A stretch of 64,000 bases of DNA from Chrysemys picta bellii (lineage: Eukaryota; Chordata; Testudines; Emydidae), in NCBI RefSeq assembly GCF_011386835.1, contig NC_088792.1, positions 61,446,081-61,510,080 of the forward strand, read 5' to 3'. Position numbers and translations under genes: made by a program. Shown piece by piece: positions 45,536 to 56,100 of the stretch. The notes under the pieces are model-generated. The model saw only the letters and a program-made list of their open reading frames with translations, was not told the DNA's origin and did not search any database. Numbering within the stretch: position 1 is the stretch's first letter; every line of letters begins with the position of its first letter.

Positions 45536-45893
45536 GGTCACCTGTGCTCTCCACGCTGGGCAAACAGGAAATGAAATTCAAACGTTCGCGGGGCTTTTCC
45601 TGTCTACCTGGTCAGTGTATCTGAGTTGAGAGTGCTGTCCAGAGCGGTCACAATGAAGCACTGTGGGATACCTCCCAGAGGCCAATAACGTCGAATTCCG
45701 TCCACACTACCCTAATTCCGACCCGCAAAGGCCGATTTTATCGCTAATCCCCTGGACGGAGGTAGTGTAAAGAAACCGGTTTAAAGGGCCCTTTAAGTCG
45801 AAAGAAAGGGCTTCGTCGTGTGAACGTGTCCAGGCTTAATTCAATTTAATGCTGCTAAAGTCGACCTAAACTCATAGTGTAGACCAGGCCTAA

Positions 45894-47699
45894 GAAATTT
45901 ATGGGTACCCTTCTCCTATAGGTTAGTGAATTATGACACTTACTTTTTAAATATATTAATGAGAATTATCTCATTCCAAACTGCCAACCTAGCTCTGTTG
46001 ATGACCTCCAGTTGTGGTGTACCTGGCGGTTACCAACCAGTTGTAGAAGCCGGATAAACCTGTGATGTGATGTGGATAGTTCCTCCCTTTGGTTCCCTAA
46101 AATTTCAGGGACCATTTTTATCTGTGCCAAAGGTTGTCAGGTTTTATGCTGACATATTTATAACTAATTCTACTTTTTGCTATATATCTCACAGGCCAGA
46201 AGCTTCTTGCATTTTAGCATTTCAGCAAAACTTCTAATTAGGAAACACATACCTTAACATATCCTAAATTTCAAGAAATTAATACTAATAACATATGGAA
46301 TAAAGTGGATTAATTTCAGAAAAAGAATCATATTAATTCATACTGCTGGCTGAATTAGCTAGCAGAATAATCCTATAGGCTACAGTTGCCTATGGAAATA
46401 AAGGCTTCTGCTCTACTTTATTCAGGTTGATGGTGCTCAGTAACTTAATGTTTATAATCATGGGGCTGGAACCTCTCTCCCCACTTCATTTGTGCAGGTA
46501 GAGGACAGTGAAAAAGGGCAGAGCTGGGATGGGGAGCATGGAAGCAGGGGGGAGGGGCATTTACTTCCCTCAGTGGATTCTATCACCCTCAAAGAGAAGG
46601 GCAGAGCTCATAGCCCATGGCAACAAGACTTCTAAGAGCTCTTTGCTACCAGGAAATCCAGACAAAGTGGGGAAAAGCCATCCCCGGAGAAGCTAGTGAT
46701 CCGCTGGTTTGTGCTTTGTAAACTCAGTTAATTCTAGTAATAAACAATAGCCTCTTATTTTTATGGTACTCAAAACCAGAAGATCACCAGTGACATACAA
46801 CAGCTTGAAAGGGAGTTTTCCCCTTCTTGTGCTCTCCTTTTAAAAAAAAAAAAGATGCAATTTTTTTCCTGTTTGCTGTGTTACTTTAGAAATTTGGGTT
46901 GTGTTTACCCCCGTAGCCTGGGGAGACTCTATGACGCCTAGAGAATTAGTGGGATTATTAAATTGGGAAGACCTGAGTAACTAAGGGGGGAGGAATTTTA
47001 ATCCGATATAAACAAAAACACCTGTGTAACTCAAAGGTCTGAGAAACAGCTGGGAAAAGAAAAGGTCTCTCCATAGGAGATTCAACATGGGTGCCTCTTC
47101 ACTTGAGGACTGAGAAATCCCCAACTTCAGCCCTCTGGCTATCTAATGTATGATCCAGTAGGACAGAGAAGACACGACTTGACATTTCTGATGTTTTGAA
47201 GATGTTTTTAGAGCTTAAGTTTTACCTTATAAACAACCACCATCTTAGTTTATGTAGGCAAAAGTGGATGTAAACTGGGGTAAATCTGGGCTAAAAAGTA
47301 TTACCCTGCCTAGCATAAGTGTTTTTTAATGAATATCTTTGTGTGATTATTTTCAGCTGTTCAGTGTTGCTTGTGAGCATGGGGGGGAGCGGTCGGGCGG
47401 CAAAATCCACATGCAAGTGAAACACAGGCATATAATTCTAATGGTTATATGATAACGTAACAATTACTGAGTTTAACCTTTTTGCTGCTGATTAACACAC
47501 CAGGCCTGTATGTCAGGCACAAAATAAATTAAATTGGCATAGCAGGTATGTTACAACTTTCAATTTCAGTGGAATGTTGTAATAAATGGAATGATACTGC
47601 ATGTTGTCACAACACATACATGTTGTCACATTGTGTGGAGAGCCAGCAATGAAGAGTTAAAGGCGGATGGTGCAAATAATTAACAACTTACATTGTTGT
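45894..47699 (+). other. Intron of second ABCB gene, no gene seen
   Basis: AT-rich sequence to the right of E2. Short purine-rich ORF at 46508-46696 without similarity. A short A-run is at about 46842-46853. No repeat identified. Confidence 0.5.
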
Positions 47700-48075
47700 A
47701 TGTGGTGGTGGTGTAGCCGTGTTGGCAGTGCTTAATTTGTGCCAGGGCTGAGCCCTGGCATCTCTAGAGTTGGCATTTCATAGCCTCAGCACCTCTGGGT
47801 TTGCCACGTCAGTTGAATGTAAAAAAAAAATTGCTAGAGCCCCAGCACCTCTTTCATTACAAATTAAACAGTATGTGTTGGTATCAAGATATTAGAGACA
47901 AGGTGGGTGAGGTACTATCATGTGTCTCTCACCAAACTTGTCCAATACAAGCTTTTGAGCTTACCCAGAACTCTTCTTCAGGCCTGCTCTGCGTAAGCTT
48001 GAAAGCTTGTCGGTATCACCAATAGAAACTGGTCCAATAAAAACATTACCTCACCCACCTTGTCTCTCTAACAAC
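47700..48075. repeat. Fold-back repeat, copy D, split by a MITE
   Basis: The left part GTGTAGCCGTGTTGG is separated from TATCAAGATATTAGAGACAA by the insertion 47726-47873. The rest (GGTGGGTGAGGTACTATC ... AAACTGGTCCAATAAAAACA TTACCTCACCCACC) is the same palindrome as at 2917, ending TTGTCTCTCTAACAAC. Confidence 0.75.
47726..47873. mobile_element. Small hAT-like MITE nested in fold-back repeat
   Basis: 148 bp starting CAGTGCTTAATTTGTGCC and ending TTACAAATTAAACAGTA, inverted ends. Flanked by CGTGTTGG and TGTGTTGG (8 bp, one mismatch), which fits a hAT target duplication. Contains a short A-run. Confidence 0.65.
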
Positions 48076-48109
48076 TTACATAACTTTTAAACATCTTTTT
48101 TTTTTTCAG

Positions 48110-48164
48110 CAAGTTCATTGAGCTGCAGTCAGTCACAAGTGACCTTTGAAGAACAAATGACAGA
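48110..48164 (+). CDS. Second ABCB gene, exon 4
   Basis: 55 bp between a long T-tract with TTTCAG and GTAAGT. Joined to exon 3 at 34806 it reads (P)SSLSCSQSQVTFEEQMTE, the extracellular loop between helices 1 and 2, ending in a phase-2 border. The family has LEEDMTR or LEEEMTR at this place with the same phase. The match is short, so support comes from splice sites, phase and FEEQMT. Confidence 0.65.
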
Positions 48165-48703
48165 GTAAGTTCAAAGTAATTATTAACTTTGGGTTGACTA
48201 GCAGCTGTGAAGTGTACAGCAGATACAGGCTCTAAGTAAACTGTCAGTGGAGATAGTTAATAGCATTAGATAGAAGTTCTTGTTCATCACCTTCGCCCTA
48301 GCTGAGAACCAGACTTATCTGCTGTATTGAATTGTATCCCCATGACTACTTTCCCTTCTGTCCCAACCATTTTACCTCATGAATAAAAGAAAATGAATGA
48401 ACCTGATTCTCTGCTCACGTATGTTGCGGTAAATCAGGGATAACTCCAGCCGCATTGATTGGCGTGACTCTGGTATAAAGCTGAGGGAAGTGACAGAATG
48501 GGAAGAAATAGCTGGGTGCTGTGGAGAGCAAATGATGGGATTCCAGGAGCTTCATGTATAATTGTGAAGTAATGAATAGCCATTTAAACTCATTAGCCTC
48601 CAGAGATGTAGCATTTTATTGGCCTTTTTCATAATGATGATGAAAAGGTTTTAATCTTGAGTGCAGATAAGGAAAGGAACTCTGACCAAACAGTAATAGG
48701 CTC
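48165..48703 (+). other. Intron of second ABCB gene, no gene seen
   Basis: AT-rich with an old palindromic repeat fragment near 48400-48480 (CTGATTCTCTGCTC and GGTATAAAGCTGAG). The next expected exon (helix 2) is not seen here or later in the window. Confidence 0.55.
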
Positions 48704-49074
48704 TTAGGGTATGTCTACACTACGAAATTAAATCGATTTTATAGAAGTTGATTTTTAAGAAATCAATTTTATACAGTCATTTGTGTATGTCCCCACTAAG
48801 TGCATTAAGTCAGCGGCGTGCGTCCTTACTACCGTGGCTAGCATCAACTTACGGAGTGGTGCACATTGGATAGCTATCCCACAGTTCCTGCAGTCTCCAC
48901 CGCTCATTGGAATTCTGGGTTAAGCTCCCAATGCCTGATGGGGCAAAAACATTGTCGCAGGTGGTTTTGGAGACATGTCGTCAGTCGCTCCTCTCCCTGT
49001 GAAAGCAACGGCTGTCAATCATTTTGTGCCTTTTTTCCTGGGTTACCCATGCAGACGTCATACCACGGCAAGCA

Positions 49075-49369
49075 TGGAGCCCACTCAGCTCACCGTCACG
49101 CACTTTAAAAGCTCACTGGCACTGTTTGCTGACTAGGTCAGACCTCAACGCAACCAACATTCCCATTGTTATTGCTGCTTGCTGTGTGCTCCGTAATATC
49201 TGTGAAAGTAAGGGGGAGACGTTTATGGCAGGGTGAGAGGTTGAGGCAAATCACTTGGCATCCAATTTTGAGCAGCCAGATTACAAGATTAGACGAGCAC
49301 AGCAAGGTGCACTGCGCATCAGAGAGGCTTTGAAAACCAGTTTCATGACTGGCCAGGCTACGGTGTGAC
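49075..49369 (+). pseudogene. Transposase remnant (E4), internally deleted
   Basis: ATG at 49075 reads MEPTQLTVTHFKSSLALFAD then TAG. The end of the protein follows in frame: SDLNATNIPIVIAACCVLRN ICESKGETFMAG, TGA, then REALKTSFMTGQATV with the natural stop. About 300 residues including all catalytic residues are deleted. Confidence 0.8.
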
Positions 49370-49582
49370 AGTTGTGTGTGTTTCTCCTTGATGCAAACCC
49401 ACCCCCTTTGTTGATTTTAATTCCCTGTAAGCCAGCCACCCTCCCCTCTTCAAAATAAAGTAAGTATTGTTTTGAAACCAAGTATTGTTTATTAATTAAA
49501 AAAAATGAGATAATGGACAAGGTAGCCCGGTTGAGGTGGGGGAGGAGGGAAGGACATGGCCACATTGCTTATTGTAGCCACA

Positions 49583-49930
49583 CTAAAAATCAAACTGTTT
49601 GAATGACAGCCTTTTGTTGCTTGGGCCATCCTCTGGAGTGCAGTGGCTGGGTGCCCTGAGCCTCCCCCGCACGTTCTTGGGCGTCTGGGTGAGGAGGCTA
49701 TGGAATATGGGGAAAGGGTAGGCAGTTATACAGTGGATGCAGCGGGGTCTGTGCTCTTGCTGGCTTTCCTCAGCATCGTGTCCTGCCTCTGCTCTTTGCG
49801 CTGACTTAATTCTTTCCTGGCCTCTGCCACTGAATGCTTCCATGCATTAAGCTGTGCCCTATCAGTGAGGGAGGACTGCATGAGCTCGGAAAACATGTCA
49901 TCGTGAGTGCGGTTTTTTTCGCCTTCTAAT
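49583..49930 (-). pseudogene. Myb-like exon 2 remnant (E4)
   Basis: Minus strand: a start like MFSELMQSSLTDRAQLNAWK, then a shortened charged segment (RAEAGHDAEESQQEHRPRC) and an ending PSHCTPEDGPSNKRLSF comparable to the other copies. The exon lacks most of the coiled coil and has no exon 1. Confidence 0.7.
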
Positions 49931-50588
49931 CTGCGATAACCTTAGGGACAGAGATGATAGGGGGAGTGTAGAAACATTCTACACTCTATGATTCTGGGGG
50001 GACTGCATGGTCCCCTGTGCTGCTGAGTGCTGCTGAGTTCGCCATGATGACCAAACAGAAAATTAAATTCAAAAGTTCCCAGAACTTTTCCTGTATACCT
50101 GGCTAGTGCATCGGAGTTCAAAGTGCTGTCCAGAGCGGTCACATTGGAGCACTCTGGGATAGCTCCCAGAGGCCAGTACCGTCGATTTGCGTCCACACTA
50201 CCCCAAATTCGACCCAGCAAGGTCGATTTTAGCGCTAATCCCCTCGTCAGTGGAGGAGTACAGAAGTCGATTTTAAGAGCCCTTTAAGTCGACGAACGGG
50301 GTTGGTTGTGTGGACGCATTCATTTTAAAATCGACCTAACCCAGCTAACCCCGTTGTGTAGACCAGGCTTTAGAGTCACAATGTGTATTGTGCAGAATTA
50401 GCTGAGCAGTGAGAGGTTAGCAGAGGACAGAGTGGTGAATCTGATGAGGGTGAATCTACTGCTGCCCTTCTGGCTCCTGACTGGAGGGTGATATAGGACA
50501 GCCAAGAAAGGAAGGCGCCGTTTAACTGTGGGGGGCTGGTGAGGGAGGACCTGTAGGAACAGCAAAGGAAGCTGTTGTTTTTAGTGCA

Positions 50589-51480
50589 GGAGTCGGCAAC
50601 CAGTGGCATGCGTGCCAAATGAGGCATGCAAACCGATTTGTACTGGCATTCTGCTGCCAGCCGGGGTCCCGGTTGCCGGCCCCGCTCAGCCCACTGTCAG
50701 CCTGGGTGAACAGAACCCCCGACTGGCAGCGGCAGAGCGGGGCTGGCGGCCAGGACCCCAGCTAGCAGGAGCTGGCGGACGGAACCCCAGACTGGCAGCG
50801 GGCTGAGCCACTCAGCCTGCCACTGGTCTAGGGTTCTGTCTGCCAGCCCCGCTCAGTCTGCTGATGAGCTGGAGTTCCGGCCACCGGCCTATTGCAAGCT
50901 GGGGTCTTGGCCACCGGACCTGCTCAGCCTGCTGCCGGCCTGGGATACCAGCCATCGACCCCACTCCCCTCGCTCCTGCCAGCCTGGGGTACCGGCAGCC
51001 AGCCCAGGGCTCTGCTCCTGGCCTGGTCCCAGCGCTCTGCAGCCCTTATCAAAAATTACACTACAATTAGCTTAAAAACTTGAAAACTTAAAAAACTTTG
51101 TATATTACAGTAATCACTAAAACATGTATAATGTTAATAAATACATAGGTTTGATGAAACAAAGTAGTTGTACTTATGTGCCTGTGTTTAACTTGTGTTT
51201 TCAATGATTTACCTTCTAAAAAAAATCTTGCAAGTCTCGCACCCCCAGAAAGGGCATCTCGCACCCCCAGGGGATGCGTGCACCCCAGCTTAAGAACCAC
51301 TGCACTAAACTAATAAGATCTGCATTTTAATTTAATGTTAAATGAAGCTTCTTAAATATTTTAAAATCCTTTTTTTACTTTACATACAATAATAGTTTAG
51401 TTATATAATATAGACTTACAGAGAGAGACCTTCTAAAAACGTTAAAATGTATTACTGTTGCGCGAAACCTAGTGGCTAGG
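50589..51480 (-). mobile_element. Composite of hAT-type repeats
   Basis: Starts CAGGAGTCGGCAACCAGTGG, a hAT-type end related to the element at 51947. 51313-51463 is an inverted copy of 52019-52158 (AAGCTTCTTAA, TTTAGTTATATAATATAGAC, AGACCTTCTAAAAACGTTAA). Between them, about 51040-51302 ends TTAAGAACCACTG, the right end of a different hAT-like repeat. GC-rich open frames at 50603-51083 are part of the repeat and not genes. Confidence 0.55.
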
Positions 51481-51865
51481 AGTGGATGTGGTGACTGAGC
51501 TGGGGTTTCCAGAGCTGGTTGTGACAGGTTGGGTCTGCCTCTGTATAAGAACCACAAATCTCACCTACGCATGTAGATAGCATCATGTTCATAGCGTAAA
51601 TCAACAAATTACATCAGACCTGACTCCCAGACATCAACTTCTCTCCAACTACAGAAAGTGACCTGCTGCAAAGCCCTGAAATCAACCACCACGCAGCCAG
51701 GGGACAGCAATATTATCCACATGTCATCGGCCTGATTCTGCGCTCACTTGCACAGAGTTGAGTGGAGTTATACCACTGTGAAGGAATCAGGCCTCAGCTT
51801 TTGCTAGATAAATGTCTGTGGTTAACATCGCCCCAGGAATTTGGGATTTTGCAGTGAAACTCTTA

Positions 51866-52452
51866 GGCCATGTTTACACATACAGTGATGCAGCTGTGCC
51901 GGTACAGTTGCGCCACTGCAGCGTGTGTGGTGAAGATGCTCTATACCAGGGGTCGGCAACCTTTCAGAAGTGGTATGCCAAGTCTTCATTTATTCACTCT
52001 AATTTAAGGTTTCGTGTGCCAGTAATACATTTTAATGTTTTTAGAAGGTCTCTTTCTATAAGTCTATAATATATAACTAAACTATTGTTGTATGTAAAGT
52101 AAATAAGGTTTTTTAAATGTTTAAGAAGCTTCATTTAAAATTACATTAAAATGCAGAGCCCCCCCGGACCAGTGACCAGGACCCGGGCAGTGTGAGTGCC
52201 ACTGAAAATCAACTCACGTGCCGCCTTCGGCACACGTGCCATAGGTTGCCTACCCCTGCTCTATACCGACAGGAGAGCTCTCTCCCATCGGCATAAAAAA
52301 CCCACTCCTGCGACTGCATTAACTATGTCAGTGGGAGAAGTGCTGTGCACACTGGCACTTATGTCAGGATAACTATGTCGCTCGGGAGTGGAATATTCAC
52401 ACCCTAGAGTGACATAAGTTTTGCTGACATAGGCAGTAGTATAGACATAACC
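51866..52452. mobile_element. Harbinger-type MITE with nested hAT MITE
   Basis: Flanked by TTA at 51863-51865 and 52453-52455. Ends GGCCATGTTTACACATAC and GTAGTATAGACATAACC. About 267 bp without the nested element. Internal CGGCATAAAAAAC and GTCAGGATAACTATGTCG are typical of these GTCTACAC MITEs. Confidence 0.75.
51947..52258. mobile_element. hAT MITE with exact 8-bp duplication, nested
   Basis: 312 bp flanked by CTCTATAC at 51939-51946 and 52259-52266. Ends CAGGGGTCGGCAACC and GGTTGCCTACCCCTG, near-perfect inverted repeats. An AT-rich centre and GC-rich right third (CCCCCCCGGACCAGTGACC). It inserted into the Harbinger-type MITE. Confidence 0.92.
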
Positions 52453-53088
52453 TTAAAAACTAAATTAAATAACCTTTTTATCTATAATAATAACCAAGTT
52501 CCCTTTCTTCCAAGTTGCCACAACTTTTTTTTTTTTTTTTAAAGTTCGCTTTATGTCAGTATTGGAGTGATTGCCTTACTGTTTGGCTACCTACAGACTT
52601 CTTTTTGGGTCTTGTCAGCAGCAAGGCAGACAAAGAAAATAAGAAAAACTTTCTTCCATGCAGTTCTGGGATAGGAACTCAGCTGGTTTGATAGCAGTAA
52701 TAGTGGAGAGCTTAACACATGTCTGACTGAATAAGGCCTGGTCTACACTATGAGTTTAATTCGAATTTAGCTGCGTTAAATCGAGTTAACCCTGCACCCG
52801 TCCACACAATGAAGCCATTTACTTCAACATAAAGGGCTCTTAAAATCGATTTCTGTACTCCTCCCTGATGAGGGGAGTAGCGCCAAAATCGATATTGCCA
52901 TTTTGAATTGGGGTTAGTGTGGCCGCAATTCGACGGTATTGGCCTCTGGGAGCTATCCCACAGTGCACTATTGTGACTGCTGTGGACAGCAATCTGAACT
53001 CGGATGCACTGGCCAGGTAGACAGGAAAAGCCCCGCGAACTTTTGAATTTCATTTCCAGTTTGCCCAGCCTGGAGAGCACAGGTGACC

Positions 53089-53653
53089 ATGCAGAGCTCA
53101 TCAGCACAGGTAACCATGCAGTCCGAGAATCGAAAAAGAGCACCAGCATGGACCGTACAGGACATACTGGATCTGATCGCTGTATGGGGAGAGGATTCAG
53201 TGCTAGCAGAACTACGTTCCAAAAGACAAAATGCCAAAACTTTTGAAAAAATCTCCAAGGGCATGATGGAGAGAGGCCACAATAGGGACTCATATCATGC
53301 CGTGTGAAAGTTAAGGAGCTCAGATAAGCCTATCACAAAACAAAGGAGGCAAACGGTTGCTCCGGGTCAGAGCCTCAGACATGCCGCTTCTACGCTGAGC
53401 TGCATGCAATTCTAGGGGGGGCCACCACCACTACCCCACCTCTGACCGTGGATTCCGAGGCGGGGGTAATCTCAGCCATGCCTGAGGATTCTGCGGACAG
53501 AGAAGATGAGGAGGAGGAGGAGGATGACAAGCTTGCGGAGAGCACACAGCACACCATTCTCCCCAACAGTCAGGATCTTTTTCTCAGTCTGACTGAAGTA
53601 CCCTCCCAACCCCCAGATAATGAGGCCATGGAAGGGACCTCCGGTGAGTGTAC
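53089..53653 (+). pseudogene. Harbinger Myb-like exon 1 (E5)
   Basis: ATG at 53089 reads MQSSSAQVTMQSENRKRAPA and WTVQDILDLIAVWGEDSVLA. A frameshift after HNRDS (near 53292) and a TAA shortly after destroy the second half of the domain. The acidic segment (REDEEEEEDD) and SQDLFLSLTEV are still readable up to CCG|GTGAGT near 53643. Confidence 0.82.
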
Positions 53654-53744
53654 CTTTGTAAATATAAAACATGATTTAAAAGCAAGAGTTTTTTTAATGA
53701 TTAATTTGCCCTGAAGACTTGGGATGCATTCGCGGCCAGTACAG

Positions 53745-54035
53745 CTACTGGAAAAGTCTGTTAACATGTCTGGGGATGGAGCAGAAATCCTCCAGGGACA
53801 TCTCCATGAAGCTCTCCTGGAGGTACTCCAAAAGCCTTTCCAGAAGATTTCTGGGCAGTGCAGCCTTATTCCATCCTCCATGGTAGGACACTTGACCACG
53901 CCATGCTAGTAGCAAGTAATCTGGTATCATTGCATGACAAAGCCTGGCAGCGTATGGTCCCGGTGTTTGCTGGCATTCAAGCAACATCCGTTTTTTATCT
54001 CGCTGTGTTATCCTCAGGAGAGTGATATTGCTTAC
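53745..54035 (-). pseudogene. Third Harbinger ORF (E5), start lost
   Basis: Minus strand. ATG expected after TTTCAATCAGGTTACC is replaced by ACTGGT. From there ITLLRITQRDKKRMLLECQQ and TPGPYAARLCHAMIPDYLLL continue to VSYHGGWNKAALPRNLLERL and RHVNRLFQ with the stop at 53745. The frame is open despite decay of the neighbouring genes. Confidence 0.65.
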
Positions 54036-54591
54036 CAGTGGTAACCTGATTGAAATATGGAAATTTAATTAAGGGGAAAGAGGTGGCCGTTCCTACTGGG
54101 CTGTTTGCCTGTGGCTGAAAAGAAATCCTTCCCTGCAGTTAGCCGGGGCGGGGGCGGAAATTGGTGCTGAGCTTTTCATGTTTGGCTAGCAGGGATCTTC
54201 CCTGATACCAGCCACGTGGTGTGGGGAGGGGTAAAGCGATCATCCCAGAGAATTGAATGGGGCGGGGGTTAGTTTGGTTTCTGCTGCTGCACGTTAACAG
54301 GAAAACCGCAGCATTCAACGAGCTTTGCTTGGTATGTGGGAAAGGAGCCGAAAGACAATGGCTTACCATGGCCGCATGCAAGCCGTATTCTGTTGCCTGG
54401 ACCTGCATCTGTGCTCTCTAACACCAAAGCCACAGGCACTCAATATTAAGATGCAAAATGCGACCTTGTACCGAAATCACATGTGCTATGTAATGAGAAT
54501 AGTGTTGTTCACTGTGAAAGAGTATAAGCATTGTTCTGTAAAATGTATCTTTTAAAATACTTCTCTACCTTTTTTCCCTCCCTCCCACAGC

Positions 54592-54990
54592 TGCTAATTT
54601 TTCAAGCCTCCCTCCTCCATCCCACAGGCTATCTCAGATAAGGCGGCGAAAAAAAAGGACGTGAGACTAAATGTTCTCTGAAATCATGGAATCCAACCGC
54701 AATGAAAGAGCTCATCTGAATGAGTGGGAGGACATGGTATCAAAGTACAGGAAAGATGCCAGTGAATGTGAGGTCATAAGGGATGCTCGAGATGAGAGGT
54801 GGCAGGCTGCAACGCAACGCTGAGGCTGCTGCGTGATCAAACAGACAAGCTCCAGCGACTGGTGGAGCTTCAGGAACAGCAGCAGGGTCACAGAGTGCCG
54901 CTGCAGCTGCTGTATAACCTCCTTCCCCCCTCACCATGTTCCATAGCCTCCTCACCCAGGTGTGTAAGAACGTAGGGGGGAGGCTCTCTG
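54592..54990 (+). pseudogene. Harbinger Myb-like exon 2 (E5)
   Basis: After TCCCACAG it reads FSSLPPPSHRLSQIRRRKKR T followed by TGA and TAA, then MFSEIMESNRNERAHLNEWE. A later indel breaks the charged repeat (DARDERWQAATQ then a stop). Homologous to 17291-17871. Confidence 0.75.
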
Positions 54991-56100
54991 AACCCTCCCA
55001 CTCCACCCCAGTGGACAGCCCAACCAAAAGGCTGTCATTATATTGAACTTTTTTAGTGGCCTTTTCCTTCCCTCCTATCCTCCTCCCAAACCCCACCCAG
55101 GCTACCTTGTCAGTTATCTCCCTATGTTTATAATCAATTAATAAAGAATACATGATTTTTAAACAATAGTGACTTTATTTTCTTGAAAGCAAGCTGTGAT
55201 CGAAGCGGGGAGGGTGGTTTGCTTATAGGGAATGAGTCAATCAAAGGGGCGGGTTTTCAACAAACAGAACTTTCACACCGTAGCCTGGCCAGTCATGAAA
55301 CTGGTTTTCAAAGCGTCTCTGATGCGCAGCGCTTCCTGGTATGCTCTTCTAATCGCCCTGGTGTCTGGCTGCATGTAATCAGCGGCCAGGCGATTTGCCT
55401 CAGCTTCCCACCCCGCCATGCCATAAAGGTCTCCCCCTTATTCTCACAGAGATTATGGAACACACAGAAAGCAGCAATAACAATGGGAATATTGGTTTGG
55501 CTGAGGTCTGAGCGAGTCAGTAATGTGCGCCAGCGACCCTTTAAATGTCCAAATGCACATTCTACCACCATTCTGCACTTGCTCAGCCTGTAGTTGAACA
55601 GCTCCTGACTACTGTCCAGGCTGTTTGTGTATGGCTTCATGAGCCATGGCAATAAGGGGTAGGCTGGATCCCCAAGGATAACTGTAGGCATTTCAACATC
55701 CCCAATGGTTATTTTCTGGTCTGGGAAGTAAATCCCTTGCTGCAGCCGTTTAAACAGAGTAGTATTCCTGAAGACGCAAGCGTCATGAACCCTTCCTGGC
55801 CATCCCACATTGATGTTGGTGAAACATCCCTTGTGATCCACCAGTGCTTGCAGCACCATTGAAAAGTACCCCTTGCGGTTTATGTACTGGCTGCCCTGGT
55901 GCTAAAATAGGGATATGTGTTCCATCTATTGCCCCACCACAGTTAGGGAATCCCATTGCAGCAAAGCCATCTACTATGACCTGCACATTTCCCAGAGTCA
56001 CTACCTTTGGTAGCAGCAGCTCAGCGATTGCTTTGGCTACTTGCATCACAGTAGATTTGCCCACTCCAAATTGATTCCCGACTGACTGGTAGCTGTGTGG

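Larger units (their letters stand above)
35996..45890 (+). mobile_element. PIF/Harbinger transposon E2, interrupted by E3
   Basis: Flanked by TAA at 35993-35995 and 45891-45893. Left end GGGTATGTCTACACTACG (transposase side), right end ATAGTGTAGACCAGGCC (Myb side). Without E3 it is about 5.06 kb. Order: transposase (+), Myb-like exon 2 (-), third ORF (+), Myb-like exon 1 (-). The Myb-like exon 1 is cut by E3. It lies in the intron between exons 3 and 4 of the second ABCB gene. Confidence 0.93.
48707..50369 (+). mobile_element. Harbinger deletion derivative E4
   Basis: 1663 bp flanked by TTA at 48704-48706 and 50370-50372. Ends GGGTATGTCTACACTACG and GTTGTGTAGACCAGGCT. It keeps both termini, the transposase start, the transposase C-terminus and part of Myb-like exon 2. 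The catalytic core, third ORF and Myb domain are missing, so it is non-autonomous and produced by internal deletion. Confidence 0.9.

Noticed and set aside
52748..53293. 181-codon minus-strand frame at the E5 left end
   Set aside because: It mirrors the terminal region and Myb-like exon 1 of E5 and also appears, shorter, as a shadow in E1.
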